A stretch of DNA of 64,000 bases from Russula earlei (taxonomy: Eukaryota; Basidiomycota; Agaricomycetes; Russulales; Russulaceae). The stretch's first letter is position 1. The number at the start of each line of letters is the position of its first letter. Shown here piece by piece: positions 23,755 through 35,046 of the stretch. The notes under the pieces are model-generated. The model saw only the letters and a program-made list of their open reading frames with translations. It had not been told where the DNA came from and did no database searches. The stretch is from NCBI GenBank assembly GCA_025769875.1, contig JAGFNK010000054.1, positions 111,870 through 175,869 on the forward strand. The letters run 5' to 3'. Position numbers and translations under genes: made by a program.

Positions 23755-25460
23755 ATGGGCAACTGCATCTCAGTGGGAGGCGTCGAGGTGTCCGAAGAGG
23801 ACAAGCGACGGCATAGAGAAGCTGAGAAGTCTTTGAAGGAGGTGCGCGCTCAATGAATCCACCCCTTGGCGCATATATGCGTATATTCCCAGCCCCGGTA
23901 CCCTGGTGTGCTGACCGTTGTATTTGCAGGCGAAGCAAAAGATGGCCTCACAGGTCAAGGTGCGCAAAAGCACTTCCTTACTCTAACGTGTGCACTGAAC
24001 CGCATCGCCAGGTATTATTATTGGGTTCAGGGGATTCCGGAAAGTCTACCATTCTCAAGGTACGTCGTTCGGCATGCGTGTCATCAAACGTCCAGGACCG
24101 ACATCCTTCAGCAAATGCGCCTTATCCATCGTGTGCCATTTTCTTCGCAAGAAGTCGAATCCTTTAGACAGCTCATCTTCAACAACCTTACGCATGGACT
24201 CAGATATGTTCTGGAATCGATGGAAGATATGGAGCTAGAGGTCTCTCCCGGAAATAGCGGATATATTGAGCTGATTGAGAGTGCCATTGATATCCGCGAT
24301 GGCGAAGTCTTTCCCCAGCAGTTTTACGAACCTCTCAGGCTGCTCTGGAGCGATAAAGGTGTCCAACAGGCGTGGGAACGTGGGAACGAGGCTGCGCTGC
24401 CTGAGAAGTACGCTTTCTCCTTTTCATATTTCATTCGCCTCAGATCGCTTAACGGTACCCATTTAAGTCTGGGATATTTCTTTACCCGTCTAGATCGACT
24501 GTTTGGGCCAGACTATGTCCCCACAGAGCAGGACATTGTGCACTGTCGTGCACGGACAATCGGTATCACAGAGACAGTTTTCCATCTCCGAGACCATGAG
24601 ATGTTGATGGTCGATGTCGGCGGCCAAAAGAGTGAGCGTCGGAAATGGATCCACTGTTTTCAAGACGTTACGAGTATACTCTTTTTGGTCAGCCTAAGTG
24701 GCTATGACCAATGCCTCGTCGAAGACAAGGATGCGGTGCGTGCCATCCTGGATTTGACCGAACGGCACCACTTATAATCACGTCACAGAATCAAATGCAA
24801 GATGCCATGACAATCTGGGATTCAATATGTCACTCTCAATGGTTCAAGTCAACCTCGATTGTGGGTTACTGCCGAGTTCGAGGAACTGTTCTTGCTGAAC
24901 AATTATTCCAAGATTCTCTTTTTGAACAAAGATGATCTTTTCCGAGCGAAAATTCGGCACTCTGACATAAAGACTTTCTTCCCTGTATGACTTCCACTTC
25001 CGTGACTTCGTCAACGCTGATGTTCTTCGATGTAGGATTTCGATGGAGAAGCCGGGGACGCAAATTCTGGAAGAGAATACTTCAAGAAACGTTTTGCAAG
25101 GCTGGCACAAAAGGCTGGCCGTTCGAAAGATCGTGAAATTTACATCCAGTCCGTCGTACGCCTTGCTTATCAAATTTGGTGCTGAATCTTTGTCAGTATC
25201 ACCACTGCGACAGATACTGCATTATTGCGGGTAGTTATGGCCGCTGTTGAAGGTAAGATCTCCCGCTCTTTACGATATACTTGTTGAATTACTAATCCAT
25301 TTGTTTACAGAGTGAGTTTCTTCTCTTTCGTCTTTTCCTTTGTTTCCGATCACTTGGCACGAGTCCCATCGCTTAACATCCTCTCGATGTGTGTCTTACA
25401 TTCTTTCCACGCCGCAGCATCGTCCTCCGACAAAACCTTGAAGTCGCTGCTCTCATCTGA
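23755..25460 (+). CDS. Heterotrimeric G protein alpha subunit with a one-nucleotide exon
   Basis: GTP-binding alpha subunit coupling GPCRs to effectors at the plasma membrane. Eleven exons: 23755-23841, 23930-23959, 24012-24059, 24112-24407, 24468-24735, 24789-24860, 24913-24984, 25036-25148, 25197-25252, 25311 alone, and 25418-25460; total 1086 nt, 361 residues. MGNCIS gives Gly2 (myristoylation) and Cys4 (palmitoylation). The P-loop is GSGDSGKST (usual GAGESGKST). Switch I arginine lies in RTIGITE, switch II in DVGGQKSERRKW, NKxD in LFLNKDDLF, and the TCAT equivalent is TTATDT. The C-terminus EDIVLRQNLEVAALI matches the family only if the single A at 25311, flanked by CAG and GTGAGT, is an exon supplying the middle base of the Asp codon. 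The P-loop and switch variants suggest a divergent paralogue of the kind agaricomycetes have several of. Confidence 0.93.
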
Positions 25461-27914
25461 TCTTGCATTATTCCTGGGCTCGTCTCGTTTCTACTTAAGA
25501 GACTCGAGTTCTTTTTCCCTTTCTTTCTGTGACACCATCTTTCCCACTATATCCTCATCAGTGAACATTGGTGTATGATTTTTCTGTCTGCATTTCCCTT
25601 GACGTTCCCTTTTCTTCATCTTTTAATTTTTTTTTATTTTTACTGTGCTGCCCCTTTGTCCAATCTTCTGATCTAAACAATATCTAATTCTCTCTCTTAT
25701 CGCGCGAACGCCACCTCCGAACGCTATTTTCCTGATTCTGATATGCTCCAGCTCAATCATAAGCAAAAATGTGAGTACCGGGCTAGTTCGTTCCCATACG
25801 CGGGATCATTTGATTTTCCGCGCTCGATCAGCGCTGACATGGATTTTGATTCAGATTCGCGACATCATGCTATGACAAGCTCGGATTTATGCCTTTTCCA
25901 CACTGCTGCACTCCATCGAAATCCATCCCGTCGCCTCGCTGTCTCGATGATCTCCTCACTTCCATCGTCTGTATCACACTCACATCCACTACGGTTCTCG
26001 CAAGCTCTTGCCATCAATTTTGTTTTCGTCTCGCCCCCCTTGGTTCCTCTTTTTTCTTTCCAACCTTGCCTCCATACACGGTGGATCCATTACCTCTGCT
26101 CAGACCCATACGCAGGCTCTGTAATACCACCAGTCCGTTAGCACTTTGGTTTCTTATAACTCATGTATATGTTCTACTCCTTCACGCGTTGTAATTGGAA
26201 TGTCATCCTTCGGTCCTTTGATGCGTCTGATCGGCAACTGATTGACTCGATGTTAGCATTTTCAGTCATATTGCGAAGAGCTGATTGATCAGATGTTAAT
26301 CGTGTGATCGGCTTCTTAAACCAATTTGCCTGGCCTGCCTGCGTGGTTGCGCGTGCGACGTCCCAGCATGTCAGGCCGAGGATAGGCCCGATATTGTCGG
26401 AGGTGGGTTACTACGTGTGTTAGCGCGCATGTCCGAGTCCTTCGCTCGATCGCACCCACCCTGAGGATACGCCACATCTATCAGTGTATGGATGAAGGAA
26501 GGCGCTGGTACTGCACCCGTGCGTACGTGGGGCACGCGCGCGAAAGCACGACCAACGCTGGCGGGGGTGAGGCGGGGCCCAAAAATCGCAAAGCAAACAA
26601 GGCCACCATTTCAAAAACAAACGAAGAATTTGACGCGCGTCGGGTCATCGTCCAAAAAAAGCTTTTTAAACCTATCGGGGCCCGCCGTCGCCTCCCCCCC
26701 CCCCCCCCCCCCAATCGGGATCGGCGCAGCCATGGGACGGCCTGACAAGAGAGTGTCTGTCTGACTTCTCTCTCTCTTTTTTTTTTGGAGGGCTGGCGCG
26801 CTTGGAAGAAGAAAGGGGACGTTTTTTGAAAGCAGGAAGGGTTCAGGGGAAAAGGATCATTAAGGAGGTTACACAACTAAGTTTAGTTTTTTTTTGAGGG
26901 GGGGGGGGGGGGGAGAGAGAAGGCGGGGGGTCCCGTCCATGGTCATCGCCGCGTCGTCCTGAAGGCTGGTGTAGGGGAGGAGAGGCCGGGGGGGGGAAGG
27001 GAAGAGGGCGACGGGAAGGGGAGGCCTCTAAGGGGAAAGGGCGGCCGCCTCAGGAGACCCAACGAACAAACGCGAGAGCTGCATAGGTTAATAACCGAAA
27101 AAATTCGGGGGTGTGTGTGATTTGGAGTCGCTTAGTTATGACGGCGCCCCCTCTCGTTCGCGCATCCCGCAAGGCGATCGCGATCTTTATTTCACAAACG
27201 TGGAGGGAGGGAGGGGGGGCCCGGTGGGTCGTTAGTAGAGACTCTCGCTAAACCAATAACGCGCGTGGCGCGGCTCCACGGGCCTCGGGTAAGTAATGCT
27301 ATGATGATGAGTAACTGGTTGGCGGCGGGACGTGACGCTTCACTTTTCACAAATGTGCAGGGGAGTCATGCGGCGAAGAAGGGTCGTCCCCATCAACGAG
27401 ACGCAGACCTGCTCGCAGGATAATGTCCGCACCATTGCCGGGCCTGGGCCAAGGTTTCACTTCAGCCGTTCGATCCCATGAGCATAACAAGATCCTGTGA
27501 TCCTGTAGCGCCCCCCCGAAATGACAGGCGACTTGAAAATTTGGGGCAGTTTCGATCTCCCGCGCCGATACCTTTCCAGGACGCGACCTAATGGACCCTC
27601 CGCTTGTGAGTTGTGATTTGTCTGGACATGACACCACGCCCGATTACGCATGAGAGCTGATCATGGCAAAGAAGGAAGAAAAAACGGAGGGATTGCGGCG
27701 TTCAAAAGGGTGGTGATGGTGCGATGGAGCTTAAAAATTTTGCGTAAATGGCATTGCTGTATGGTACATGATACGTAGTGCATGATTCCTTTTTCACTCT
27801 CCTTCTTTGCCCTGTTATCATTTCGGACTTTCGATGAGAAGGAAAGTGGGGGAAAATAGGATTCGCTCACAGGAAGGGCTTTGGGTGGGGCTACAACCCA
27901 TTGCTGATAACTGA
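25461..27914. other. Intergenic, homopolymer-rich; no gene supported
   Basis: Includes the Galpha 3' region, then a C-run of about 19 (26694-26712) and G-runs (26897-26913 and smaller). Open frames look like simple-sequence artefacts. No splice-connected coding region or RNA gene seen. Confidence 0.45.
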
Positions 27915-30259
27915 CTAAAGCGCCCATATCTTCACTGCGGCGTCGCGCCCACCGGAAAGCAGGTAACGGTCCATATAGCGCACCTTCTCAACAGGGCGAA
28001 TATGTCCATTCGTTGACAGCGTGGAATATTGCATAGATGTGCGGTTGTAGATCTGCTCTAAACTTCAGCTATTAACGTCGATCACCAAGTCACCAGTGGT
28101 CACCTTGACACCGTTCTCCCCTGCGGCCGAGATGACCTTGCGGCTATCGAATTGCAGCGCCGTCACCCCGTGGTCGTACTTGATTGTTTCCGTGATGCCT
28201 CCAGTGCGGAGGTCCCAAATCTATTTTGTTAATTTTTATTGACAAGACGATAACGATAAGATAGTTGTTAGGCGCTCAGAATGAATGGTCAAGGGGTTCG
28301 AGCAACGTACCCGAACAGATTTGTCCAAGCTTCCGCTGACGACATGAATCTCGTCAAATTGAAGACAAGTCACGGGGCCCGTGTGACCGAGAAGTGTCCG
28401 ATGAGCTTGCCCAGTGCGCATGTCCCACATCCGCACCGCGCCGTCGCCGCTCCCGCTCACGAGTGCGTACTCCCACGACTGCACCGCCCCGAGAAAGTCC
28501 TGGTAGAGATCCCAGCTTCCGTCCGCGTATGGTGGCGTCGGCACCGCAAACGTTCCCGCGACGGGAAATCCGGCCAGATGTCCAGCGGACATGGTGGACG
28601 ACGGGTGTGAGATCGCCCAAAGGATGTCCATCGTCATCACACATTGCCCGGTGGCGAGGTCCCATTGGCGTAGCGTTTTGTCGGACGCGCCGGTCACCTG
28701 TCGCTCAGTGGTTTGTTTGCTCATTCAAAGATAGGCGAAATGTGAGTGTTCAAAACGTACGAGCGTGTCGTTCTCGAAATACAATGCGGTAACAGCTTTG
28801 CTGTGTCCTGCCAGCACACGTACGCACGGCCCGGACGTGTCTTCCTTTGGTGTCCGATTTAAACGTGTGCCGTTTGGCCTGATGCGCGATTGTTCCTCCA
28901 CTGGGCTGTCACCATTACCACTATCAGTGTGGTCGCCCTCCTCTTCCGTCTCTTCAAGCACGTCGCTGAGGTCCCACTCTGACGACTCTGCGTCGTCGTC
29001 CACCCGGCGCAGGTCCCATAGGCGTACAGTGCCGTCGGTCGCGCCGGTCGCACAGATGTGTGCCTCCACTTGTAATGTTTTGACTGTGCCCGTGTGCCCG
29101 CGTAGACGACCAATCTCCTCGCCAGAGAGAAGATCCCAGACACGCGGGTGAGCGTCTTCGAGCGATGATGTTATTAGGGTGCCATAAGGCTCGGAAAAGT
29201 CTAGCGCCGTTATTGGAGTAGAGCCACATTCGAGGGTCTGAATTGCTGATCAGTGCGTGCGGAACAGGGATACTAGATGTTACACGCCATGAAAGCGATT
29301 CCTGGTGGTAATTCGTCGTGTTCTGAAGGTAAAAATGCTGGTCCTGTATAGAGTGTTAAAGAACCTGCAGAGAGGATCTCAAGACGACACCACCTTTTCT
29401 TCTTCGCGAACTGGCCATGAAAGAAGAATGCACAGAACCAGATCGGCTACCTTCTAGCTCCAACCTCTCCTGAACCATCAACACTGTAGTACGCTGGTCC
29501 GCATCAGATGTTAGCGTCAACCTAGATCACTCACATTCATCATCGAGTTCGAGCTCGTCCTCCTGTAATTTGAGTAAATCCTCTTCTAATTTAGTCCGGA
29601 TTCCATCAAGTGCTTCAATCTTAGCTGTAATTTCGGCAATATCGTTGTGTAGGAGACTCTGCACCCAGACGTTGCTAACCATTGAGCTGGACAAAAAAAG
29701 GGGGGGAAAAACGCACCCTTCGCACATGAAGATTCTCCTTGTCCCTACCGATCTCGCGCGTCTGGCGATCTAGTTCTTCACGACCAAACACTTTGTTCGC
29801 GCTCAGACTCTCTCGTCCTCGCTTCTTGCGACCACGGTGCCCTCGCTCTCGTGCAACGACAACGAGATCCTCCTCGCTCTCTGCCTCCTCTGCCATGAGC
29901 CCGCGCGCGCCAAGCGACAGACGCTTGAGGCCGAGTCGCGGTGCATCCACGTTGCGCGTTGCGCGGCGGCGCGCCCGCGCACTATCCGCACTCGGCACCG
30001 TCGCCTCAAAGCCGCGCAGCAGGCTCGGCCTGCCCATCTCGTCATCCGGCAGCGCGTCGGGCAGCGCCGTGGCGAGGATCTCGGACGCGGTCTCAACGAC
30101 CTCGAGCTCGCGGGACGTAGTTCGTCGCGCGCCGAGACCGAGACGGAGCGGCGTACGTCCAATGGTGGCAAAATCAAGCGTGGGACGCGTGGAGGTCGTG
30201 CCGATCCCGCGCGGACGCACGGAGACCGTCTGGGCGTGTGCCATCATCTTGGGAGTCAT
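27915..30259 (-). CDS. MDV1: MDV1/CAF4-like mitochondrial division WD40 protein
   Basis: Adaptor that links the Fis1 receptor to the dynamin Dnm1 on the outer mitochondrial membrane. It starts at 30259 (MTPKMMAHAQ), with a charged N-terminal region ending KENLHVRR. An intron (GTGCGT...GGTGCAG) leads to the coiled coil SLLHNDIAEITAKIEALDG / LEEDLLKLQEDELELDDE. Further exons give GSRSGSVHSSFMASSRRRKG and the family signature PAFLPSEHDELPPGIAFM. The C-terminal WD40 propeller follows: PITALDFSEPYGTLITSS, GEEIGRLRGHTGTVK, TDGTVRLWDLRRVDD, then an acidic insert, LAGHSKAVTALYFENDTL, SDKTLRQWDLATGQC, GDGAVRMWDMRTGQA and LDKSVR/IWDLRTGG. It ends YLLSGGRDAAVKIWAL, stop 27915-27917. The 51-bp intron before IYNRTSMQ removes an in-frame stop. 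All eight or so introns are GT-AG and keep frame. Confidence 0.9.
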
Positions 30260-30328
30260 AATGACTGGGGCGACTTACCAACGAAAGGGTTAGTGGGTGG
30301 CTCAAGTGCAGGATAAGGGGAAAGTAGC

Positions 30329-31572
30329 TCAGAGCGTACGGTCTGCTAAGATCTTGTGCGAGTCTCGCTTGCGGTGCTTAAATGGCGCGAAAAGGTTGCG
30401 CGAGACGGCGTCTAGGCGACTCGTGGATGCGAAGCCAGGTTGGGGCGATGCCGATGCGAGCTCTGTCCGTAGGTTATCATCTGGCACAATGCCCATGGGA
30501 GATTTGCCTGAACTACTCCCAGTAGACGAGGCAGGCATGGACGGAGCACTGTCGTGGATGTGGAACAAGAATTGTCGTCCGAGTCCGCTCAAAGTTGGCC
30601 AGCCTCTCTCGGCCCGCCAGGCCCGCGTTCAACTTACCACACCTGGGCAGTGGGCAAACAGTGAGCGTAGAGCAGAGCGAATAAATTAAATTACGCAGAT
30701 CATCGTACAAGTACACTACTGTAGGTGTCCCTATTCCTCCCGCGACCAACCAAAGTCCAGTATCATTTGAAAGCCATACGGCCGAAGATCGTATTTTCTC
30801 CGCAGTAGAGGAAGATCCGCACTTGGTACAACTGGCGGCCCGTTGGACAGCGGTGATACGGAAGGGACATGAGATGTGGGGCCCTGTTCGGTGGGTGTTT
30901 TGATAGATGAAGGTTCTGCAGTCGTCGATGAGGACGGACGTATGCAGGGATGGCAGAGACGCAGAGAGTTGGGGTTCTACGACGGCCTCAGTGCTATTGA
31001 TTGCTGCCAAATTGCTATCAAGCTCATTCAGCGAACCTGGCTCGCCTGCACTTGATGTCAACTGCTTGACGTATGCAGTATCGCGCTCAATCTCTTCTTT
31101 GAGCTGCTCGACGCTTGTGCGTTCCCATCGCGCAATGTCAAACGGCTCAAATAGACGAGAAGTGGATACATCGCACCAGCACCGGTCAGCGAGGCGTATG
31201 ACAGCGGGCAGTGGTGCAGCAACTGATGACGAGAGAGCCGCCGTGAGGACCGTCGCGAAGGTTGCGTTGATGCCCCAAGAACTAGACACGGGTGTGATGA
31301 GCGGGATGGGCTGCCAGTAGCAGGAAGAGAGGAAGAGGGCGGTCAGGAGTATGATACAGTAGAAACTGCAAAAAAATTAGAAGAGTTCGATGCGATGACA
31401 GAGTGGGTCATACCAGGGCCTTGCATGTATAATCATAGAAATGAGGAAGAGGATAAGGAAATATGGGGGCGAAGATGGTAAAGGGAGGATTAAAAGGGGG
31501 ATGAACCAACGGGTGCACCTAATGAAATAGTTATATTGGCAGAGGAAACGTGAACCGAAAAACTTACCACAT
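30329..31572 (-). CDS. Membrane protein of unknown function, four exons
   Basis: Exons 31568-31572 (only ATGTG), 31414-31518, 30638-31365 and 30329-30603; total 1113 nt, 370 residues, frame exact. The N-terminus has two or three hydrophobic segments: TRWFIPLLILPLP, PPYFLILFLISMIIHA and FYCIILLTALFLSSCYW, followed by a weaker one around INATFATVLTAALSSSVAAP. Next come a cysteine/tryptophan-containing stretch (RLADRCWCDVS), a charged helix (VEQLKEEIERDTAYVKQL) and a soluble C-terminal half ending RKRDSHKILADRTL. The layout suggests a membrane-anchored protein with its bulk on one side. I do not recognise the family. The stop lies 70 bp from the MDV1 start on the same strand, and the gene is divergent from p23 (177 bp between starts). 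Confidence 0.68.
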
Positions 31573-31749
31573 CCTCGTCGTCCTCGTCGTCAGTGGTGAG
31601 TGAGTGAGAGATCAGTCAGGGCTGACTCGGTTCAATGAATAATTAATATAATAATTAAATATCTCACTCGGCATGTCCCGAAACTGACACGTAAGCGACC
31701 AACGCTCCACTTCACCGCTCAACCTTTTATCTTTTACTCACCCCCAAAG

Positions 31750-32613
31750 ATGTCAAAGCATCCTGAGGTCCTTTGGGCTCAGCTCAGCTCTGAAACAGCC
31801 AAAGAAAAGGTCGGTGCATATCTCACAAGTCACCCCTAGGACACCCGTTCACCGCAAGTCACATGGACCCCCTCTTTTATGCCTTCCTCCCCATCCTACC
31901 TAGAACGTTCTATTCGTGACAATCAATCTTCCAGATATCGTCGAATCATCCCTCCAGTACGAGCTCACATCCACAGCACTTCTCTTCAAGGCACAGGCGG
32001 GGTATGCCATATGCCTTCTGTTCGACCTCTCACCCCCCTCATCCCCGCTCATCGATCCAGGCTCGGAAAGGCATCCAACTACGAGCTTAAGATCGACTTC
32101 TTCAAAGAGATCATACCCGAGGTACTTTATCCTATCACATCTTTGTATATATAATCTGATGATCAGTTCCGTGTCTTTTAGGAATCTGCTAAGCGTCTTA
32201 CCTCGCGCGCCCTCGTCCTCAACCTTCGCAAAAAGGTTCTTGAACGTGAATACTGGCCCCGCCTTACGAAAGACAAAATCAAAAGCCCGTACATCAAAAC
32301 CGATTTCTCAAAGTGGATTGATGAGGATGAGCAGGAAGGCACGGGACCAGCCATAGATGACGACTTCGATATGGGCGGATTTGGTGGCGCTGGTGGTCTT
32401 CCTAGTGGTCTTGGTGGAGGCATGGACTTTGAAAGCGTGCGTGCGATCTGGCGCCTTCCCACTTCCCTGCATTTATTGTGTTTATTTGAATGGCAGATGA
32501 TGGCGGGACATTCCAGCAGCGACGTGGTGCCAGAGCCAGGGTCCGACGATTCGGCATCTGAGGATGAGACTCAGCCTCCGCTCGAGTCCGCTGAGGGAAC
32601 AGGAAATGATTAA
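31750..32613 (+). CDS. SBA1: p23/SBA1 Hsp90 co-chaperone
   Basis: CS-domain co-chaperone that binds ATP-bound Hsp90 and stabilises the closed client complex in cytosol and nucleus. Exon 1 (31750-31809) begins MSKHPEVLWAQLSSETAKEK, with the family WAQ motif. Later exons read NVLFVTINLPDIVESSLQYE, then KASNYELKIDFFKEIIPE, then RLTSRALVLNLRKK and YWPRLTKDK, the conserved core of p23. The tail is Gly-rich (DMGGFGGAGGLPSGLGGG) and then acidic (PGSDDSASEDETQP), as in p23 proteins. Introns follow 31809, about 32009, 32120 and 32435, all GT-AG. Convergent with the HAD gene, 247 bp between stops. Confidence 0.93.
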
Positions 32614-32860
32614 GGGAAAAACTGTCTCTATTGTTGTCCTATTGATCAAGTAAAGAAATAGCTGTATTGGCAGCCTTGAGCCTCCAGTCGTGCATGCTAC
32701 TGTTGCCAGGTTGGCCGACATCTTTCATTCTGATTCAGAGCTAGAATATAGCTACATGGATTATCTGGCATTCTCTCCGCCCCGATTCCTCTATCGGCTC
32801 GCATGCCCTGTGCCTATGGCGAATCGCTTCCGATGCAAGTCCAAACGAGCACACCTCTCG

Positions 32861-34110
32861 TCACAAGGAGTCGTCGATCTTGATCACAACTTTGCCATCG
32901 ACCCATGTTGCAGACACCCTAGTGGATGTTCTGTCAGCGTGTAGCAGAGCAACGGCAGAACCATCTCGTACTTGGTGAGGTCGTCCACAATAAATTCCGG
33001 GGTTGCTCCCGATGCCATAATCTCATCGCGAGTGTACGAAGAGCACACAGCCAGGGTATGTGCACCAGCTGCACGGCCTGCGAGCAGCCCCGACGGTGCG
33101 TCTTCCACCACGAGACCTGACGGGTCGAGAGTCGTTCAGCCGTATATTCTCTACACCTCATCCTTCCGCCCTCTCTTCCACACAGCACGTACAATTCTTC
33201 GGGTCTGCCCCGACGCGCTCGGCACCAGCGAGGTAAGGATCGGGCTGCGGCTTGCCGCGCTCGACATCGTTGGAAGTCACATAACCCGCGGCGGGCACCG
33301 GTATGCCGGTTCGCGCGAGTGCTTGTGGGGCGTAGACGTTCGAGGCTGGAATTTGTTCAAGAAATGGTTTTTTGAGAGTTGGGAAGGTTTTGGTCAGTTG
33401 CGAGCGCGAGCACGACACGATGGGGGGGGGGCTACGTGCCGGAGGTCACGATGGTCCATCCGCGTGCGGACGGCGAGCTGCCCGCTTCGATCTGCTCGAG
33501 CAGCGCTCGCGCACCTGGGAGCACGATCGGTCCGCGTTGGATGACGGCTTCCTCGAAGCGCACGATGGCGGCCTTTTTGATTTTGCAAAATATCGCAAAA
33601 ATTTTCAAAATGAAATAAAAATAAATCCGCGATGAGCAAGGGGGCGTGCGTTCTCACACCTCCACCTCGCGCGTTCCAACGCGCATTGGAGGTGCGGGGC
33701 GACATACCGCGATCTGTTCGGAGCCCTCCAGCTTGCACCACTGTCCGAGCGTGTCGGCCAGCCGCCGCCCGTGCGCGCTGTGCGCGGCGGCGGGGCCGTC
33801 GAAGCCGTATTCTCGACCGAAACGGTCCCAGGCGGCTGTGACACCCGGGGTGGAGTCGACGAGCGTGCTGGAGAAGAGAGATAAATCGGTTCAGGACGCT
33901 CCCGTCGAGGAGCGTGTGTCATCGGTCACTGATGGCGATATCGGCGCCATACCCGTCCAAATCAAAGAGGATCTGAGGATGGGACGACACGCGACGCGAG
34001 GACGTCCGTCGTCAGCATCAAAGCATATCCGTACCCCCCCCCCCCCCCCGGCTAGTACTGTGGGGTTTGCCGCTGCACGCACGCACCGCATCAACGGTGA
34101 TCGTAGGCAT
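32861..34110 (-). CDS. HAD-superfamily phosphatase, glycerol-3-phosphatase-like
   Basis: Haloacid dehalogenase-type phosphatase closest in layout to fungal DL-glycerol-3-phosphatase (GPP1/HOR2 group), which makes glycerol for osmotic balance. The start at 34110 gives MPTITVDA; an intron containing a long C-run (plus-strand 34037-34053) leads to ILFDLDG, and a second intron splits motif I, so the next exon begins TLVDSTPGVTAAW (nucleophile Asp in DLDGT). Later: PGARALLEQI-like cap region, ARTGIPVPAAGYVTSNDV, ERGKPQPDPYLAGAERVG (motif III lysine) and VVEDAPSGLLAGRAAGA (motif IV acidic residues). The last intron joins DDLTK to VSATWVDGKVVIKIDDSL, stop at 32861-32863. Substrate assignment is from family resemblance; other sugar-phosphate substrates are possible. 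Confidence 0.85.
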
Positions 34111-35046
34111 TTCGTTGTAGGCTATCAGTGTAGTATGGGTGGGTTGCAGAGCTTCGCCAGCGTGCGACTGCTAGCGCACGATGCCTTGTCTTAACGCCGC
34201 TGTGTATCAACCTTTAGGCTTTCGGAGTAGCAGTTGGGAAAGACGTGCTGGCGCTGATGATCAAGGGTGCTAAATGTGTTTACAAATAACCTGGACGATA
34301 TCATAGAATGCTTGGTCATCTCTAATCGATGTACAGTATTTATGGATAATACAGTTGGAGCCTTAGACAGTATTATCATGGGCTCACGAGATATAGTCGC
34401 TGTACGAACCCGTACAGTGAAGCCATGGTGGGGAACGTAGAAGCGGGATGGGTTGCACTATGGATCGTCCCATTTTTTTAGCAACATCCACATGTGGCAC
34501 GCTCTCAGGAGGTGCCCTGAAATTTCCGCGTGTTGAAGTCACTGAAAATCAAACCATTTTCGTAATGTTTGAGCCAGAAGTGACGGGGGACTCAGTACAC
34601 ATATAGATGGCATTAAGGTTTCGACTTGCTTCAGGTGTTGTCCATGTCTTCAAGATTCACATCACTGGAAACTGGGGCGATAAACAAAGAATTCTCCTGA
34701 CCTGAGAGCCTAATCTGGGTCTGAGTAAAAGCGGTCTGATCCTTAGTGCTTAGTGACAATCTAATATCAATCATCATATGTCAGGAACCACTGCGCATGT
34801 ACACGATAGCCTCGAGAATGCATCATTTTTTTTGGTCACGATGGCGGCGGCAAAAAGGAAAGAAAAAAAGTCTGTCGCGAACATGCAGGCAAATTGAGCG
34901 AGATGCGGCTAGTCTCCACTACACCTACTTATACATTGCGAATGGAAACAACTCTATGGTGGTAGATGTGATACAAGCCCGAATGGGAGGGTACAGATCT
35001 AACTATTACAAAGTATAGCATTCCCAGCAAGGTAGGACGACTAACG
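34111..35046. other. Intergenic between HAD phosphatase and VPS28
   Basis: No supported gene; contains the HAD gene promoter on the left and the 3' region of VPS28 on the right. Confidence 0.45.

Noticed and set aside
24408..24467. Read-through of the 60-bp segment in the Galpha gene as coding
   Set aside because: It is open in frame but inserts residues absent from all Galpha proteins; GTACGC...TTTAAG splices it out to give LPEN-LGYFFTRLDRLF.
29527..29727. Separate small protein starting MCEGCVFPP
   Set aside because: This is the MDV1 coiled-coil exon read through its upstream intron; splicing at GGTGCAG gives the correct HVRR-SLLHND junction.
30297..30689. 130-codon plus-strand frame
   Set aside because: It is the antisense shadow of the last exons of the unknown membrane protein, whose four-exon frame closes exactly.
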